Shown one piece after another: positions 1 through 6,157 of a stretch of 8,153 nucleotides of DNA. Source of the stretch: Dehalococcoidales bacterium (GTDB taxonomy: Bacteria > Chloroflexota > Dehalococcoidia > Dehalococcoidales > Fen-1064); the NCBI GenBank assembly GCA_028712845.1, contig JAQTPO010000088.1, positions 1 through 8,153 on the forward strand, in the 5' to 3' direction. The translations under genes were made by a program, and so were the position numbers. Positions within the stretch are counted from its first letter, which is position 1. Each line of letters starts with the position of its first letter. Below the pieces are notes generated by a model. That model was not told the DNA's origin. It did not search any database and was given only the letters and a program-made list of their open reading frames with translations.

Positions 1-2
1 AC

Positions 3-503
3 TTGGACCTCTTGCTGATTGTTGACTATGCCCTGATGGGACTTACCTTTCTCGCCCTCTGGGCTGCCCTCAGGCGGGCCAGTCAGTCCGTCATGGCAAT
101 TGCCTTAACCACTGAGCTCGTTGGGGTTGCAACCTACTTCGCATCGACTGCTGCCTTTGAGATGCTTTCCCTGAGCAATCTTTACGCAGTTGCAACCACA
201 GATGCCGATAGGTCTATATTCCTGGCGGCAGGGCAGACAATGCTTTCGATCTGGCAGGGCACCGCGTTCAACGTAAGTTATATCCTTGGCGCCATTGCCC
301 TTCTGATCGTCTCAGTTGTGATGCTGCGGAGCCATGTCTTCAACAAGACCACTGCATATGTAGGAATCCTGGCAAGTATAATGATGTTTGTGCCGCCTAC
401 AGCCGGGACGATAGGTGTCCTCTTCTCGCTCATATCTCTCGCGCCCACAGTAATATGGTTGATACTGATTGCTCGAAGGCTCTTCCAGCTAGGACGACTG
501 TAG
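3..503 (+). CDS. DUF4386-like multi-pass membrane protein (5' partial)
   Basis: The reading frame is open from the window edge, and the TTG at position 3 is simply the first possible start, so the true start probably lies upstream. About five hydrophobic segments are visible, at roughly residues 3-23, 29-49, 90-109, 118-138 and 140-158. Between them is a more polar stretch with the pattern MLSLSNLYA, an AAGQTML run and WQGTAFNVSYILG. Together with the later TAYVGI and PPTAGTIG motifs, this is the pattern I associate with the DUF4386 family of integral membrane proteins of unknown function. Family members as I know them run a little over 200 residues, so about 50 N-terminal residues including a first helix are probably missing. 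The gene ends with TAG and is followed by 116 bp without an obvious terminator before the next gene, which has its own ribosome site and seems functionally unrelated. No function can be assigned. Family call is moderately sure. Confidence 0.75.
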   Translation: MDLLLIVDYALMGLTFLALWAALRRASQSVMAIALTTELVGVATYFASTAAFEMLSLSNLYAVATTDADRSIFLAAGQTMLSIWQGTAFNVSYILGAIALLIVSVVMLRSHVFNKTTAYVGILASIMMFVPPTAGTIGVLFSLISLAPTVIWLILIARRLFQLGRL

Positions 504-619
504 CAACAAACTGGTAGATGCTGCTCTGAGTCACGACGGAGAACTGTCGGGTCATAGTCATTCATTTTGTTGTCCGCTGGATGTGTTTTCTCTATCATGA
601 TGATAAGGAGTAAAAATCA

Positions 620-1612
620 ATGTCAAAATTGATTAAAATACCTCATGAAGTTCACGAATCCACATGCTACTTGAATGGTCTGTATGATGTGTTAACGTGG
701 AGGGGCGCTAGATATGATTATTTCCTATTATCCATCATTGGTGGTATGGCTTCATTCGCGTATCTCAAGTTCAAAATGGCTAAGCCTCCTTGCATGGTCT
801 ACTGGGGCAACAATTCCAAGTATCTGCTGAATGACCTTAGTCTGATAATCGGCTTCTCCCAAACAATAAGTGAAGGAAAATCTTTTAAGAACGAATTCCC
901 GAAAATTAAGCGTTACCTGGATAATAATGAACCGGTGGTGGTTGGTGCCTTGGATATGTACTATCTGCATTACTATCCTGAATTGTACAAAAAGGAACAT
1001 GTCCCCATTCATTATCTCCTTGTCGTTGGCTATGATGATGAAAAGCAAGTGGTCTATGTCCATGACTGTAGCTTCGGCGGCATGCAGCAGGTTTCATACA
1101 TTGAGTTCGAGAGATCGCTGAATGTAAATGTCTCTGGAATGAGTAAAAAGAACACCTATAGGACATTCAGGATACTTCAGGAGATGCCGACTGAGCTAGA
1201 AATAGCAGAAAATGGTTTTGCCTATAAAGCCAGCCGCATGTTGAAACCGCCGGTAAGTATGTTTGGCATCCCTGCTATGCGCAAGCTGGCAAAGGATATT
1301 ATAACCTGGGAAGATAAAGCCTGTTACAACCATATGGTGGCATATGCTGGATTAACGCCGCCGCTTGTCGCCGAAGATTTGTCTCATAATGATGGGCTGC
1401 GGTTTGAGCAAGCACGAGTGTTAAAGGAGTTGGGTCAGAAATATCAGAAGAAAGAATGGAGCGAGGCATCAAACCTATTTACGAAATCCGGAGAGTTGAT
1501 AATAAGACTGTGTGGAAAAGCATTGAATTTTGACGGTGATGCCTGTTCGGAATTACTGGAGAGAATTGCAGTCATCGAAAAAGAGGCATATAGATATCTC
1601 AGTCGTAAATGA
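620..1612 (+). CDS. BtrH N-terminal / DUF4872 domain protein (papain-like acyltransferase fold)
   Basis: This 330-residue protein has the hallmarks of the BtrH_N domain (about residues 9-190) followed by a DUF4872-like helical domain (about 195-328). In the N-terminal part, HESTCYLNGL supplies a candidate nucleophile Cys16; VPIHYLLVVGYDD supplies His131 and VYVHDC supplies Asp149, a plausible Cys-His-Asp triad. The C-terminal part has the MLKPP...GIPAMRKLAKDI pattern and closes with a helix containing ERIAVIEKEA. BtrH itself transfers a gamma-glutamyl-acyl side chain from an acyl carrier protein to ribostamycin in butirosin biosynthesis. Many relatives occur outside such clusters and have unknown substrates. 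Here no carrier protein, peptide synthetase or aminoglycoside gene is visible, so the substrate is open; a peptidase or amidase-like role is possible. Start ATG 620 is supported by AAGGAG about 8 nt upstream. The gene reads more A/T-rich than the 5-8 kb part of the window, which hints at a separate origin. Confidence 0.85.
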   Translation: MSKLIKIPHEVHESTCYLNGLYDVLTWRGARYDYFLLSIIGGMASFAYLKFKMAKPPCMVYWGNNSKYLLNDLSLIIGFSQTISEGKSFKNEFPKIKRYLDNNEPVVVGALDMYYLHYYPELYKKEHVPIHYLLVVGYDDEKQVVYVHDCSFGGMQQVSYIEFERSLNVNVSGMSKKNTYRTFRILQEMPTELEIAENGFAYKASRMLKPPVSMFGIPAMRKLAKDIITWEDKACYNHMVAYAGLTPPLVAEDLSHNDGLRFEQARVLKELGQKYQKKEWSEASNLFTKSGELIIRLCGKALNFDGDACSELLERIAVIEKEAYRYLSRK

Positions 1613-1717
1613 TTTAATTGACACTACCATTTGAAGAGGACAGTATTCATTAACGTGTAACAAGTTAGTAGATGGTGACGCTTGAAAAACGAAAAGAGAA
1701 AGCGCATGCACTCGCAA
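1613..1717. other. Convergent intergenic gap, no clear terminator
   Basis: This gap separates two convergent genes, so terminators for both strands would be expected. Only a weak 5-bp CGCTT/AAGCG pairing around 1679-1705 and scattered A/T runs are seen. I cannot support a terminator here. Confidence 0.4.
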
Positions 1718-1993
1718 CTAAATTTTAACTTTTTGCAGTCGCGATTTTATCCTACGATAGCTCATCAACACGAAATAGCCCAAAATGGTTGCCGTAATGG
1801 CCAAAACGAAGTCAGTTACAATGGGCGTGCTGATATTGATTAATGAGAAGATCTCATTTAATATCGACCTCACAAAATCTGCCCAGAACATAGCAATAGC
1901 CACAATTAACCCAAACTTGAAACTGCTAGGGACAACCTGACCGATCTCTGTGATTGACTTCTTTCCTTTAGTATTCTCTTTTTCTGTAGGCAT
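1718..1993 (-). CDS. Small two-helix membrane protein, DUF5654-like
   Basis: The 91-residue product has a charged, Lys-rich N-terminus (1-22). Two hydrophobic segments follow, at about 26-45 (FKFGLIVAIAMFWADFVRSI) and 57-77, then a strongly basic tail (YRRIKSRLQKVK). The pattern of a short polar N-terminus, a GLIVA-type first helix with aromatic and acidic residues near its end, and a second helix resembles the DUF5654 family of small membrane proteins; this resemblance is from memory and only moderate. By the positive-inside rule the basic ends suggest both termini are cytoplasmic. The start ATG (1993-1991) is well supported by GGAGGA about 7 nt upstream. It lies 122 bp downstream of the MscS-type gene on the same strand, so it could be the last gene of that cluster or have its own promoter; no good promoter was seen in the gap. 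A link to channel function is only an inference from position. Confidence 0.75.
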   Translation of the reverse strand: MPTEKENTKGKKSITEIGQVVPSSFKFGLIVAIAMFWADFVRSILNEIFSLINISTPIVTDFVLAITATILGYFVLMSYRRIKSRLQKVKI

Positions 1994-2115
1994 TCTGCTC
2001 TCCTCCGTGGCTTAAAAATCATGGTATCCGGTTATGTCCCAAAATTAAACTATTTTTCCCCCCAATGCCACTCACTATTCAGGTCACATTCCGATGGCGA
2101 TACTCTATGGCAAAC

Positions 2116-2925
2116 CTATTGTTGTGCCAGTCCGATTGCCGGTACGACAGCCAGTTCGACTCCCATCTTTATCAGTGCTGTCTTGCCTCGCACAGTCAGA
2201 TCGCTTATGAAGAGGAACTCGTCCCTAGCATCCATAGCATAAGCCTTAAGACGGTAATGAGTTGCCCATGGCTTCTCCAGGACGATTACCGTAACCGCTC
2301 TATCTATCTTCAGATAGGGGCTGGTCAGAGCTGTGTCAATCAGTTTTTGACGCACATCAACAGGGTTGTGGACCGGATGAATAAAGAAATCAGCCACGCA
2401 GAGAAGCTCGCGCTGACCGTCGTTAGCATTAAACACCTCAGTATCCCAAATTTTGGCGTGTGGGATGATAACCGTTGTGTCATCGGGAGTTACCATTTTA
2501 AGAGCACGGAGACCAAGTGACTTCACTTCTCCGTAAGCATCGTTAATCTTAACACGGTCACCGGGACGATAGGGACGCTCAAAAATCGCTACCAGCCCAG
2601 CAATCAGGCTGCTAACAAAGTCCTTAAAAGCGAAACCAATAGCCACTGCTGCAGCGCCAAGGGCAGCGATTATATTCGCCTGAGTCGGCTGGATTAAAAG
2701 CGGGATTACCAGGATGACCACCAACATATATACGAAAAGGCGTAGTACGGGTATTACGGAAAGGAGGGTGTGTCGGAACCTGACCGGAGCCCTATTGGCG
2801 AGTTGTGACATCGTTTTTTTAACGATGCCAAGCAGCAACCAGGCGCCCGCCACGATTGCCAGGATAAGAATGAAATTGATCTCGTTAAGATTGCGTAGCA
2901 AACCAAAATCTTGAGCCCCATTCAT
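2116..2925 (-). CDS. MscS-family small-conductance mechanosensitive channel
   Basis: A 269-residue protein with the full core of an MscS channel, an inner-membrane pore that opens under membrane tension to release solutes during osmotic downshock. Two hydrophobic helices lie at about 17-37 and 55-78. The pore-lining TM3 follows at about 85-117, with the Gly/Ala-packed LGAAAVAIGFAFKDFVSSL segment and the conserved ERPYRPGDRVKI exit into the beta domain. The beta domain spans about 118-162, with GEVKSLGLRALKMVTPDD and IIPHAKI. The family usually has IPN at the latter point; here it is IPH. The remaining residues, about 170-260, form the cytoplasmic alpha/beta domain. Length is close to E. coli MscS, without large extensions. 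ATG 2925-2923 is preceded by AGGAGG at 6 nt. The upstream gene ends 14 bp away, so the two are cotranscribed and probably cotranslated. Identification is secure; gating properties are not readable from sequence. Confidence 0.95.
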   Translation of the reverse strand: MNGAQDFGLLRNLNEINFILILAIVAGAWLLLGIVKKTMSQLANRAPVRFRHTLLSVIPVLRLFVYMLVVILVIPLLIQPTQANIIAALGAAAVAIGFAFKDFVSSLIAGLVAIFERPYRPGDRVKINDAYGEVKSLGLRALKMVTPDDTTVIIPHAKIWDTEVFNANDGQRELLCVADFFIHPVHNPVDVRQKLIDTALTSPYLKIDRAVTVIVLEKPWATHYRLKAYAMDARDEFLFISDLTVRGKTALIKMGVELAVVPAIGLAQQ

Positions 2926-2939
2926 AATAGCCTCCTTTT

Positions 2940-4079
2940 TTAAAGAACATCAAGGAAAAAACCTTCCTCGCTGAGGAACTCTCGCACCGCAGGATAACCT
3001 AAGACTGTTACCTGCAGGGCCTCCTCCTTAACTTCGATCAGGTGTGCTGCGCTCAATCTGTGCACACACCCTGCTAGGTCGTCAACGGGAAGGCCCAATA
3101 TTTCCGGGAAAAGACGGAACAATAAACATCCATGTAGCACAATTGTATGTAGAACAAAAGCATCTGCTTTTCCGACCTCGGGAGGCAGGAGTGGCAGTTT
3201 CAATCTGGTAAATACAGCAACGGCGCTTTCCTTGCTCAAATTATCTGTCGACTTATAAGCTGGCACTTCTATTCCAGCTTTAGCGCACGAAACAAAGCTA
3301 TAGTACCATATGGCCCAAGCGACACCGGCATTGCCTCGACTGGACAGAGCCAGATATTCTAGAAAATCAGAGGGGATTTCATTTATTCCTGTTTCCATGG
3401 CCGGCTTTCGGAGCCACTGTTCGAGGCGGACTTTGTCAAAAGGGGCGAGGGTTAGTGGGGACGGACAGATTGACGTAAGCTGGGCTACTTTGCTCAAATA
3501 AGCCCAACTCCAGCTATTGCAGCCAATTACACACCGGGGACGAGTGACTCTTAGCCACTCTATAAAACGGCGCAGAAGCATTAGCCCATCCGGATGCCGC
3601 AGGTAGCACCTTTCAAGATTGGGGATAACTAACGGAGCAACGTTATTTTCAGGTAGTTTCTGGAGCCAGGATTCGCCGCCAGTCAGGATTTCATGCGGCT
3701 CCGGTGCCTCCACAATATGCCACCCACGCTTCCCCGCACAGTGACGGAGTATATCGGATGTCCTGCTGTGTGGGGCACCAACAATAGCTTGAACCAGAGA
3801 AGGTGGCGTATCCAGCATTAACCATGGCTCTAAGGCCGTTTCCATTGCGGGCACGGCTTCAGCCCAGCCCCATTCCGGGATTATCTCAGCGAGATAACGT
3901 GACGATGAGGAATCATAAGCTTCTGGTTTGTCTGAACGGTTGTCTATCGCTGTTCGGTGCAGCCATTGCCACAGGGTTTTCCGTCTATTGTGAAGATATT
4001 TGCTGGTTTGTTGCATGGGAACTGAGAACTGATCGAGTGCGACGAATTGCCAGATTGGTTTTTCGTTACTGTTAATCAT
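2940..4079 (-). CDS. Degenerate AAA-type ATPase-like protein with C-terminal winged helix
   Basis: This 379-residue soluble protein has the outline of an AAA/STAND-type ATPase whose nucleotide-binding residues look lost. The strand-loop-helix at about 97-111 (VQAIVGAPHSRTSDIL) sits where a Walker A should be but lacks GK[ST]. PLVIPNLERCYLR (149-161) sits at Walker B but has Asn-Leu-Glu instead of an Asp/Glu pair. CVIGCNSW (183-190) resembles sensor 1, and SSRGNAGVAWAIWYYS (246-261) resembles the lid or sensor-2 helix. Residues about 305-372 look like a winged helix ending YPAVREFLSEEGFFLD. No signal peptide or membrane segment is seen. The frame is open up to 4121, but the ATG at 4079-4077 has AAGGAGGG 4 nt upstream and is the much better start. 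It is the first gene of a unit with the MscS channel, and a candidate promoter lies about 100 bp upstream. A pseudo-ATPase regulating or scaffolding the channel is an inference; a transcription factor is another option. Confidence 0.8.
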   Translation of the reverse strand: MINSNEKPIWQFVALDQFSVPMQQTSKYLHNRRKTLWQWLHRTAIDNRSDKPEAYDSSSSRYLAEIIPEWGWAEAVPAMETALEPWLMLDTPPSLVQAIVGAPHSRTSDILRHCAGKRGWHIVEAPEPHEILTGGESWLQKLPENNVAPLVIPNLERCYLRHPDGLMLLRRFIEWLRVTRPRCVIGCNSWSWAYLSKVAQLTSICPSPLTLAPFDKVRLEQWLRKPAMETGINEIPSDFLEYLALSSRGNAGVAWAIWYYSFVSCAKAGIEVPAYKSTDNLSKESAVAVFTRLKLPLLPPEVGKADAFVLHTIVLHGCLLFRLFPEILGLPVDDLAGCVHRLSAAHLIEVKEEALQVTVLGYPAVREFLSEEGFFLDVL

Positions 4080-4083
4080 AAGT

Positions 4084-4091
4084 CCCTCCTT
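4084..4091 (-). promoter_or_regulatory. Ribosome binding site deciding the start of the AAA-like gene
   Basis: AAGGAGGG on the minus strand, 4 nt before ATG 4079-4077. It would lie inside the coding region if the upstream in-frame start at 4121 were used, and that start lacks a comparable site. This supports the shorter 379-residue product. Confidence 0.8.
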
Positions 4092-4178
4092 GCAGTTTCG
4101 TTCTTGCTGCCGGAAAGACACGGCACTTCAGTTACATCATATAAAGTTTATCCATGCCTCCCATTTTTTCACAATTGA

Positions 4179-4207
4179 AGTCTAGTCGGTATGTTTATAA
4201 TAGTCAA
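4179..4207 (-). promoter_or_regulatory. Candidate sigma-70-type promoter for the AAA-like/MscS unit
   Basis: On the minus strand, TTGACT (4207-4202) is followed after exactly 17 bp by TAGACT (4184-4179). These match the -35 consensus at 5 of 6 and the -10 consensus at 4 of 6 positions. Transcription would begin near 4172 and give a leader of about 93 nt before the start codon at 4079. It is the best such pair in the intergenic region upstream of this cluster, but was found by eye. Confidence 0.5.
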
Positions 4208-4304
4208 ATAATTCTCGATAACCGGCGTCTTTCGGCAAATAATCCTCTCAACTAGTGCCATTTCCGGGTTAACAGGTAAATTAAGCTGTAGCCCTGTAAA
4301 GCAT

Positions 4305-4333
4305 TTGACAGCAGAACCGCCAAGTATTAGAGA
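4305..4333 (+). promoter_or_regulatory. Weak candidate promoter for the Met-rich protein gene
   Basis: A perfect TTGACA (4305-4310) is followed after 17 bp by TAGAGA (4328-4333), a poor -10 box (3 of 6). If used, it would give a leader of roughly 175 nt before the plus-strand gene at 4518. Offered because it is the only full -35 box facing that gene. Confidence 0.3.
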
Positions 4334-4517
4334 TTCTTTAATATCGATGGGGAGATAGAAGGCTCATCAAGTATGGAAAATACGAAATCAGCGTCATAAA
4401 ATAGTAGTTTGGTACATACGACGAATTGAAAAACCCGACCATAAGCTAGCCCGAATCCGAGCAAGGTGTAGAATAACAAGAATTATCGTATTCGGCGTCC
4501 GCCGGATGGAGGCATAG

Positions 4518-4757
4518 ATGGTCAGGAACAAAACCGAGAAGAGTAATGACCCAGAACCAAAGAAACCGCGCCGCAGGAAGCAACAAACGCAGCAGGTAGT
4601 CGAACCGGAATCTCATAAACCCACGGAGACATCCGACCCGCTCAAGGACATGTTTAACTCGATGATGCCAATGATTATGATGGTCATGATGATGTCCATC
4701 ATAATGCCCATGCTGAAACGTACAGCCCAAAATGACCGAGAGTTGGAAGACAAATAA
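4518..4757 (+). CDS. Small Met-rich single-helix membrane protein, unknown function
   Basis: A 79-residue protein in three parts. The N-terminus (1-44) is highly charged and hydrophilic with a KKPRRRK basic cluster. One hydrophobic helix follows at about 45-66, and the tail is polar (KRTAQNDRELEDK). The helix is remarkable: by count, 11 of residues 45-66 are methionine, including MPMIMMVMMMS and IIMPML. The gene looks real because ATG 4518 has GGAGG 5 nt upstream, and the amino-acid layout is that of a membrane anchor with a cytoplasmic basic segment. I do not recognise a named family. Met-rich helices can bind Cu(I) or flexible hydrophobic partners (as in the SRP M domain), but no spaced Met-x-x-Met pairs across a soluble face prove metal binding here. 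The protein is transcribed towards the replication-like operon and its stop is only 53 bp from that operon's last stop. Function unknown. Confidence 0.75.
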   Translation: MVRNKTEKSNDPEPKKPRRRKQQTQQVVEPESHKPTETSDPLKDMFNSMMPMIMMVMMMSIIMPMLKRTAQNDRELEDK

Positions 4758-4799
4758 CTTGACAATTTAGAGATTGAAATAAAATCCTCGACCATTTTA

Positions 4800-4813
4800 T
4801 AAGAGCGCTCTTA
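4800..4813. repeat. Perfect 14-bp palindrome at the convergent gene ends
   Basis: TAAGAGCGCTCTTA is fully self-complementary, and its last three bases are the stop codon of the minus-strand zinc-ribbon gene. It sits 42 bp after the stop of the plus-strand Met-rich gene. With no loop of its own and no T-run on either side it is a poor intrinsic terminator; a dimeric protein-binding site or chance are alternatives. Confidence 0.5.
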
Positions 4814-5083
4814 CTTGTCGTAAATGAAGCTCCGTACCCGGCATATCGGACACCAGGTGGTATGTCCGCCGCGGCATGGTTTCTTCTCCGGCTCATGCGG
4901 GCATAGATTGCCACCGAAGTGCAGTCTCTGCAGGAGTATCGGATTATCGAAAAACGTCACTGCTCCGCAGCTCGGACAGTGTACCATATAACCCTTCTCT
5001 ATCTCAAAGACAGCTGCCTTCGCCCCGCATGGACAGTCAAGAGTATATTCAGTGGGCTTCTTCTTCCGTTTGCTTGCAGGCAT
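4811..5083 (-). CDS. Small double zinc-ribbon protein
   Basis: A 90-residue protein with a basic N-terminus (KRKKK at 6-10) and two Cys-rich clusters. The first is CPCG at 17-20 with CPSC at 36-39, a classic four-cysteine ribbon. The second is CPH at 61-63, Cys70, His74 and CPIC at 78-81, then the tail RVRSFIYDK. Such ribbons usually bind one zinc each and serve in nucleic-acid or protein contacts; no enzymatic domain is present. The frame is open upstream to 5176, but that region overlaps the preceding gene. ATG 5083-5081 has GGGAGAG 4 nt upstream and starts 1 nt after the preceding stop, so translational coupling is strongly indicated. It is the last gene of the minus-strand operon. The second cluster resembles the C-terminus of the upstream coiled-coil protein (C-x-H-x...C-P-x-C followed by a Y-D pair). 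Role probably accessory to DNA processing, by inference only. Confidence 0.8.
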   Translation of the reverse strand: MPASKRKKKPTEYTLDCPCGAKAAVFEIEKGYMVHCPSCGAVTFFDNPILLQRLHFGGNLCPHEPEKKPCRGGHTTWCPICRVRSFIYDK

Positions 5084-5084
5084 A

Positions 5085-6155
5085 TTACTCTCCCAAGTGT
5101 AAATTAAGAGGCAGTTGTGTCGACCAACCATGGTAATTGTAGATTTTGATATCGTATTCGAGGACAGGATAAGCACAAACGGGGCATGCTATGGGTGGCC
5201 GATCGGTCCAGAAATGATGATTACCCTTTGTCTTATCAAAGACCCCGGCCACAGTGCTAGCGGGATGAGTACAGCGCATGAAAAACACCTGGGACCAGGT
5301 TGAGAGTTCGTCTAATAGGCCACATAGTGGGAAATAACGCTGGTGAAACCGCCTCAGGTCTTCCTCATAGGCGGTGTCATCTTGCAGTTGCGCAAGTACA
5401 TTCCTCAACTTGCCGCTTTCGGCGGTTATTGCTTTCTCTTGCGATTCAAAGCCCCGAATCTCGGAGATGAGTTTTTCTCTTTCTTTGGTAGCCCCTTCAT
5501 GGAGCTCATCCAGATACTTATTGAGTGAGCCATGCTCCTTAAGCCCTTCAGCAAGCTGCTCTCTAGCATCCTTATGACCGGCGAATTCTTTAGCAAGGCC
5601 TAAGGCAAGATCGAGAGTGAATCCGTGGCTTTCAATCTCCGCCTTTACCTTGCCAGCAGCTATTACTTCTTCCCTGGTGATACTGGCTTTTCGATAGGTA
5701 TCTTCAACTTCGGCAGAGATGCGCTGTTGTTCTTTCTCGGTTTTGCTGTTGAAGGCTTCAAGCCCCTTTTCCGCAGCCGAATAATCGTTTCTGACTTGCC
5801 TTAGTTCCTGCGTGATCCCGACAACAGCTTCCTTCTTTTGCTCATAATCAGCTTTGGCATTATTTATTTGTGTTACTAAATCGTTCGACCTTTGCTTGAG
5901 AGCAGATACCTCCTGTTCCAGCTTCGTCTTTTGCTTTAGCAGTTTCTCGCAGGCATCGAGACCTTCCGTACAGGATATCCCCTTATCTTCCTCCAGGCGT
6001 ATCAAACCCAGCACTGCCTCAAGATATCCGGAATCGGTGATGCGCCTCTCGAGCTCCATCAGGCTTTCGAAATCATCCTCAGAAAAGCCCGGGCAGTGAA
6101 CACGGGCCATTCTCACCGCGTCTCTAATCTCATCAGCGGTAAACTCCTTATCCAT
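5085..6155 (-). CDS. Coiled-coil protein with C-terminal Cys/His cluster, unknown function
   Basis: A 356-residue soluble protein. Residues 1-65 look like a helical domain (FTADEIRDAVRMARVHC). Residues about 67-160 and 218-262 are rich in Glu, Lys, Gln and Leu with heptad-like spacing and few prolines, indicating two coiled coils. The segment between them is helical, with GFTLDLALGLAKEF. The C-terminal ~85 residues change character: FFMRCTHP (Cys295, His297) and CPVC (Cys324, Cys327) could form a zinc site, followed by LEYD. This layout suggests an elongated dimeric adaptor or scaffold, comparable in style to phage or element-encoded DNA-processing accessory proteins, but I recognise no named family. 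ATG 6155 has GGAG about 11 nt upstream within the preceding gene and begins 2 nt after its stop; the next gene starts 1 nt after this stop. It is therefore the middle of a tightly coupled trio with the RuvA-III-like and zinc-ribbon proteins. Confidence 0.8.
   Translation of the reverse strand: MDKEFTADEIRDAVRMARVHCPGFSEDDFESLMELERRITDSGYLEAVLGLIRLEEDKGISCTEGLDACEKLLKQKTKLEQEVSALKQRSNDLVTQINNAKADYEQKKEAVVGITQELRQVRNDYSAAEKGLEAFNSKTEKEQQRISAEVEDTYRKASITREEVIAAGKVKAEIESHGFTLDLALGLAKEFAGHKDAREQLAEGLKEHGSLNKYLDELHEGATKEREKLISEIRGFESQEKAITAESGKLRNVLAQLQDDTAYEEDLRRFHQRYFPLCGLLDELSTWSQVFFMRCTHPASTVAGVFDKTKGNHHFWTDRPPIACPVCAYPVLEYDIKIYNYHGWSTQLPLNLHLGE
5088..5094 (-). promoter_or_regulatory. Ribosome binding site deciding the zinc-ribbon gene start
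   Basis: GGGAGAG on the minus strand lies 4 nt before ATG 5083 and inside the last codons of the upstream gene. It selects this ATG over the longer open frame beginning at 5176. Confidence 0.7.
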
Positions 6156-6157
6156 CG

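Larger units (their letters stand above)
4080..4517. other. Gene-free stretch between divergent transcription units
   Basis: No credible coding region was found in these 438 bp on either strand; stops are frequent and the stretch reads A/T-rich. It contains the candidate divergent promoters described separately, the ribosome site of the AAA-like gene and the ribosome site of the Met-rich gene (GGAGG at 4508-4512). Only weak 5-bp inverted pairings were seen around 4271-4315. No tRNA, attachment-site-like duplication or terminator could be recognised. It separates the channel cluster from the replication-like module, so it is where a mobile-element boundary could be sought. Confidence 0.6.

Noticed and set aside
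278..598. Minus-strand open frame overlapping the DUF4386-like gene
   Set aside because: Antisense to a conserved membrane protein and without recognisable domains.
2065..2520. Plus-strand open frame of 151 codons
   Set aside because: It lies antisense to the C-terminal half of the clearly conserved MscS gene and has no family resemblance.
4080..4121. Fourteen-codon N-terminal extension of the AAA-like protein
   Set aside because: The extension contains the strong ribosome site of the downstream ATG and has no comparable site of its own.
4132..4155. Minus-strand mini-frame MDKLYMM in the leader of the AAA-like gene, preceded by GGGAGG
   Set aside because: The Shine-Dalgarno sequence is only 1 nt from the ATG, too close for normal initiation, and no attenuator structure is visible.
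4354..4400. Very short plus-strand frame (8 residues) upstream of the Met-rich gene
   Set aside because: Weakly placed ribosome site and no sign of regulatory hairpins; expected by chance.
4446..4730. Minus-strand open frame with a His-rich stretch, seemingly a metal-binding protein
   Set aside because: It is the antisense of the ATG-rich Met helix of the plus-strand gene, where repeated ATG/CAT reads as His; it lacks a good ribosome site.
5084..5176. Thirty-one-codon N-terminal extension of the zinc-ribbon protein
   Set aside because: It overlaps the end of the coiled-coil gene, and the ATG at 5083 has a well-placed ribosome site and typical operon spacing.
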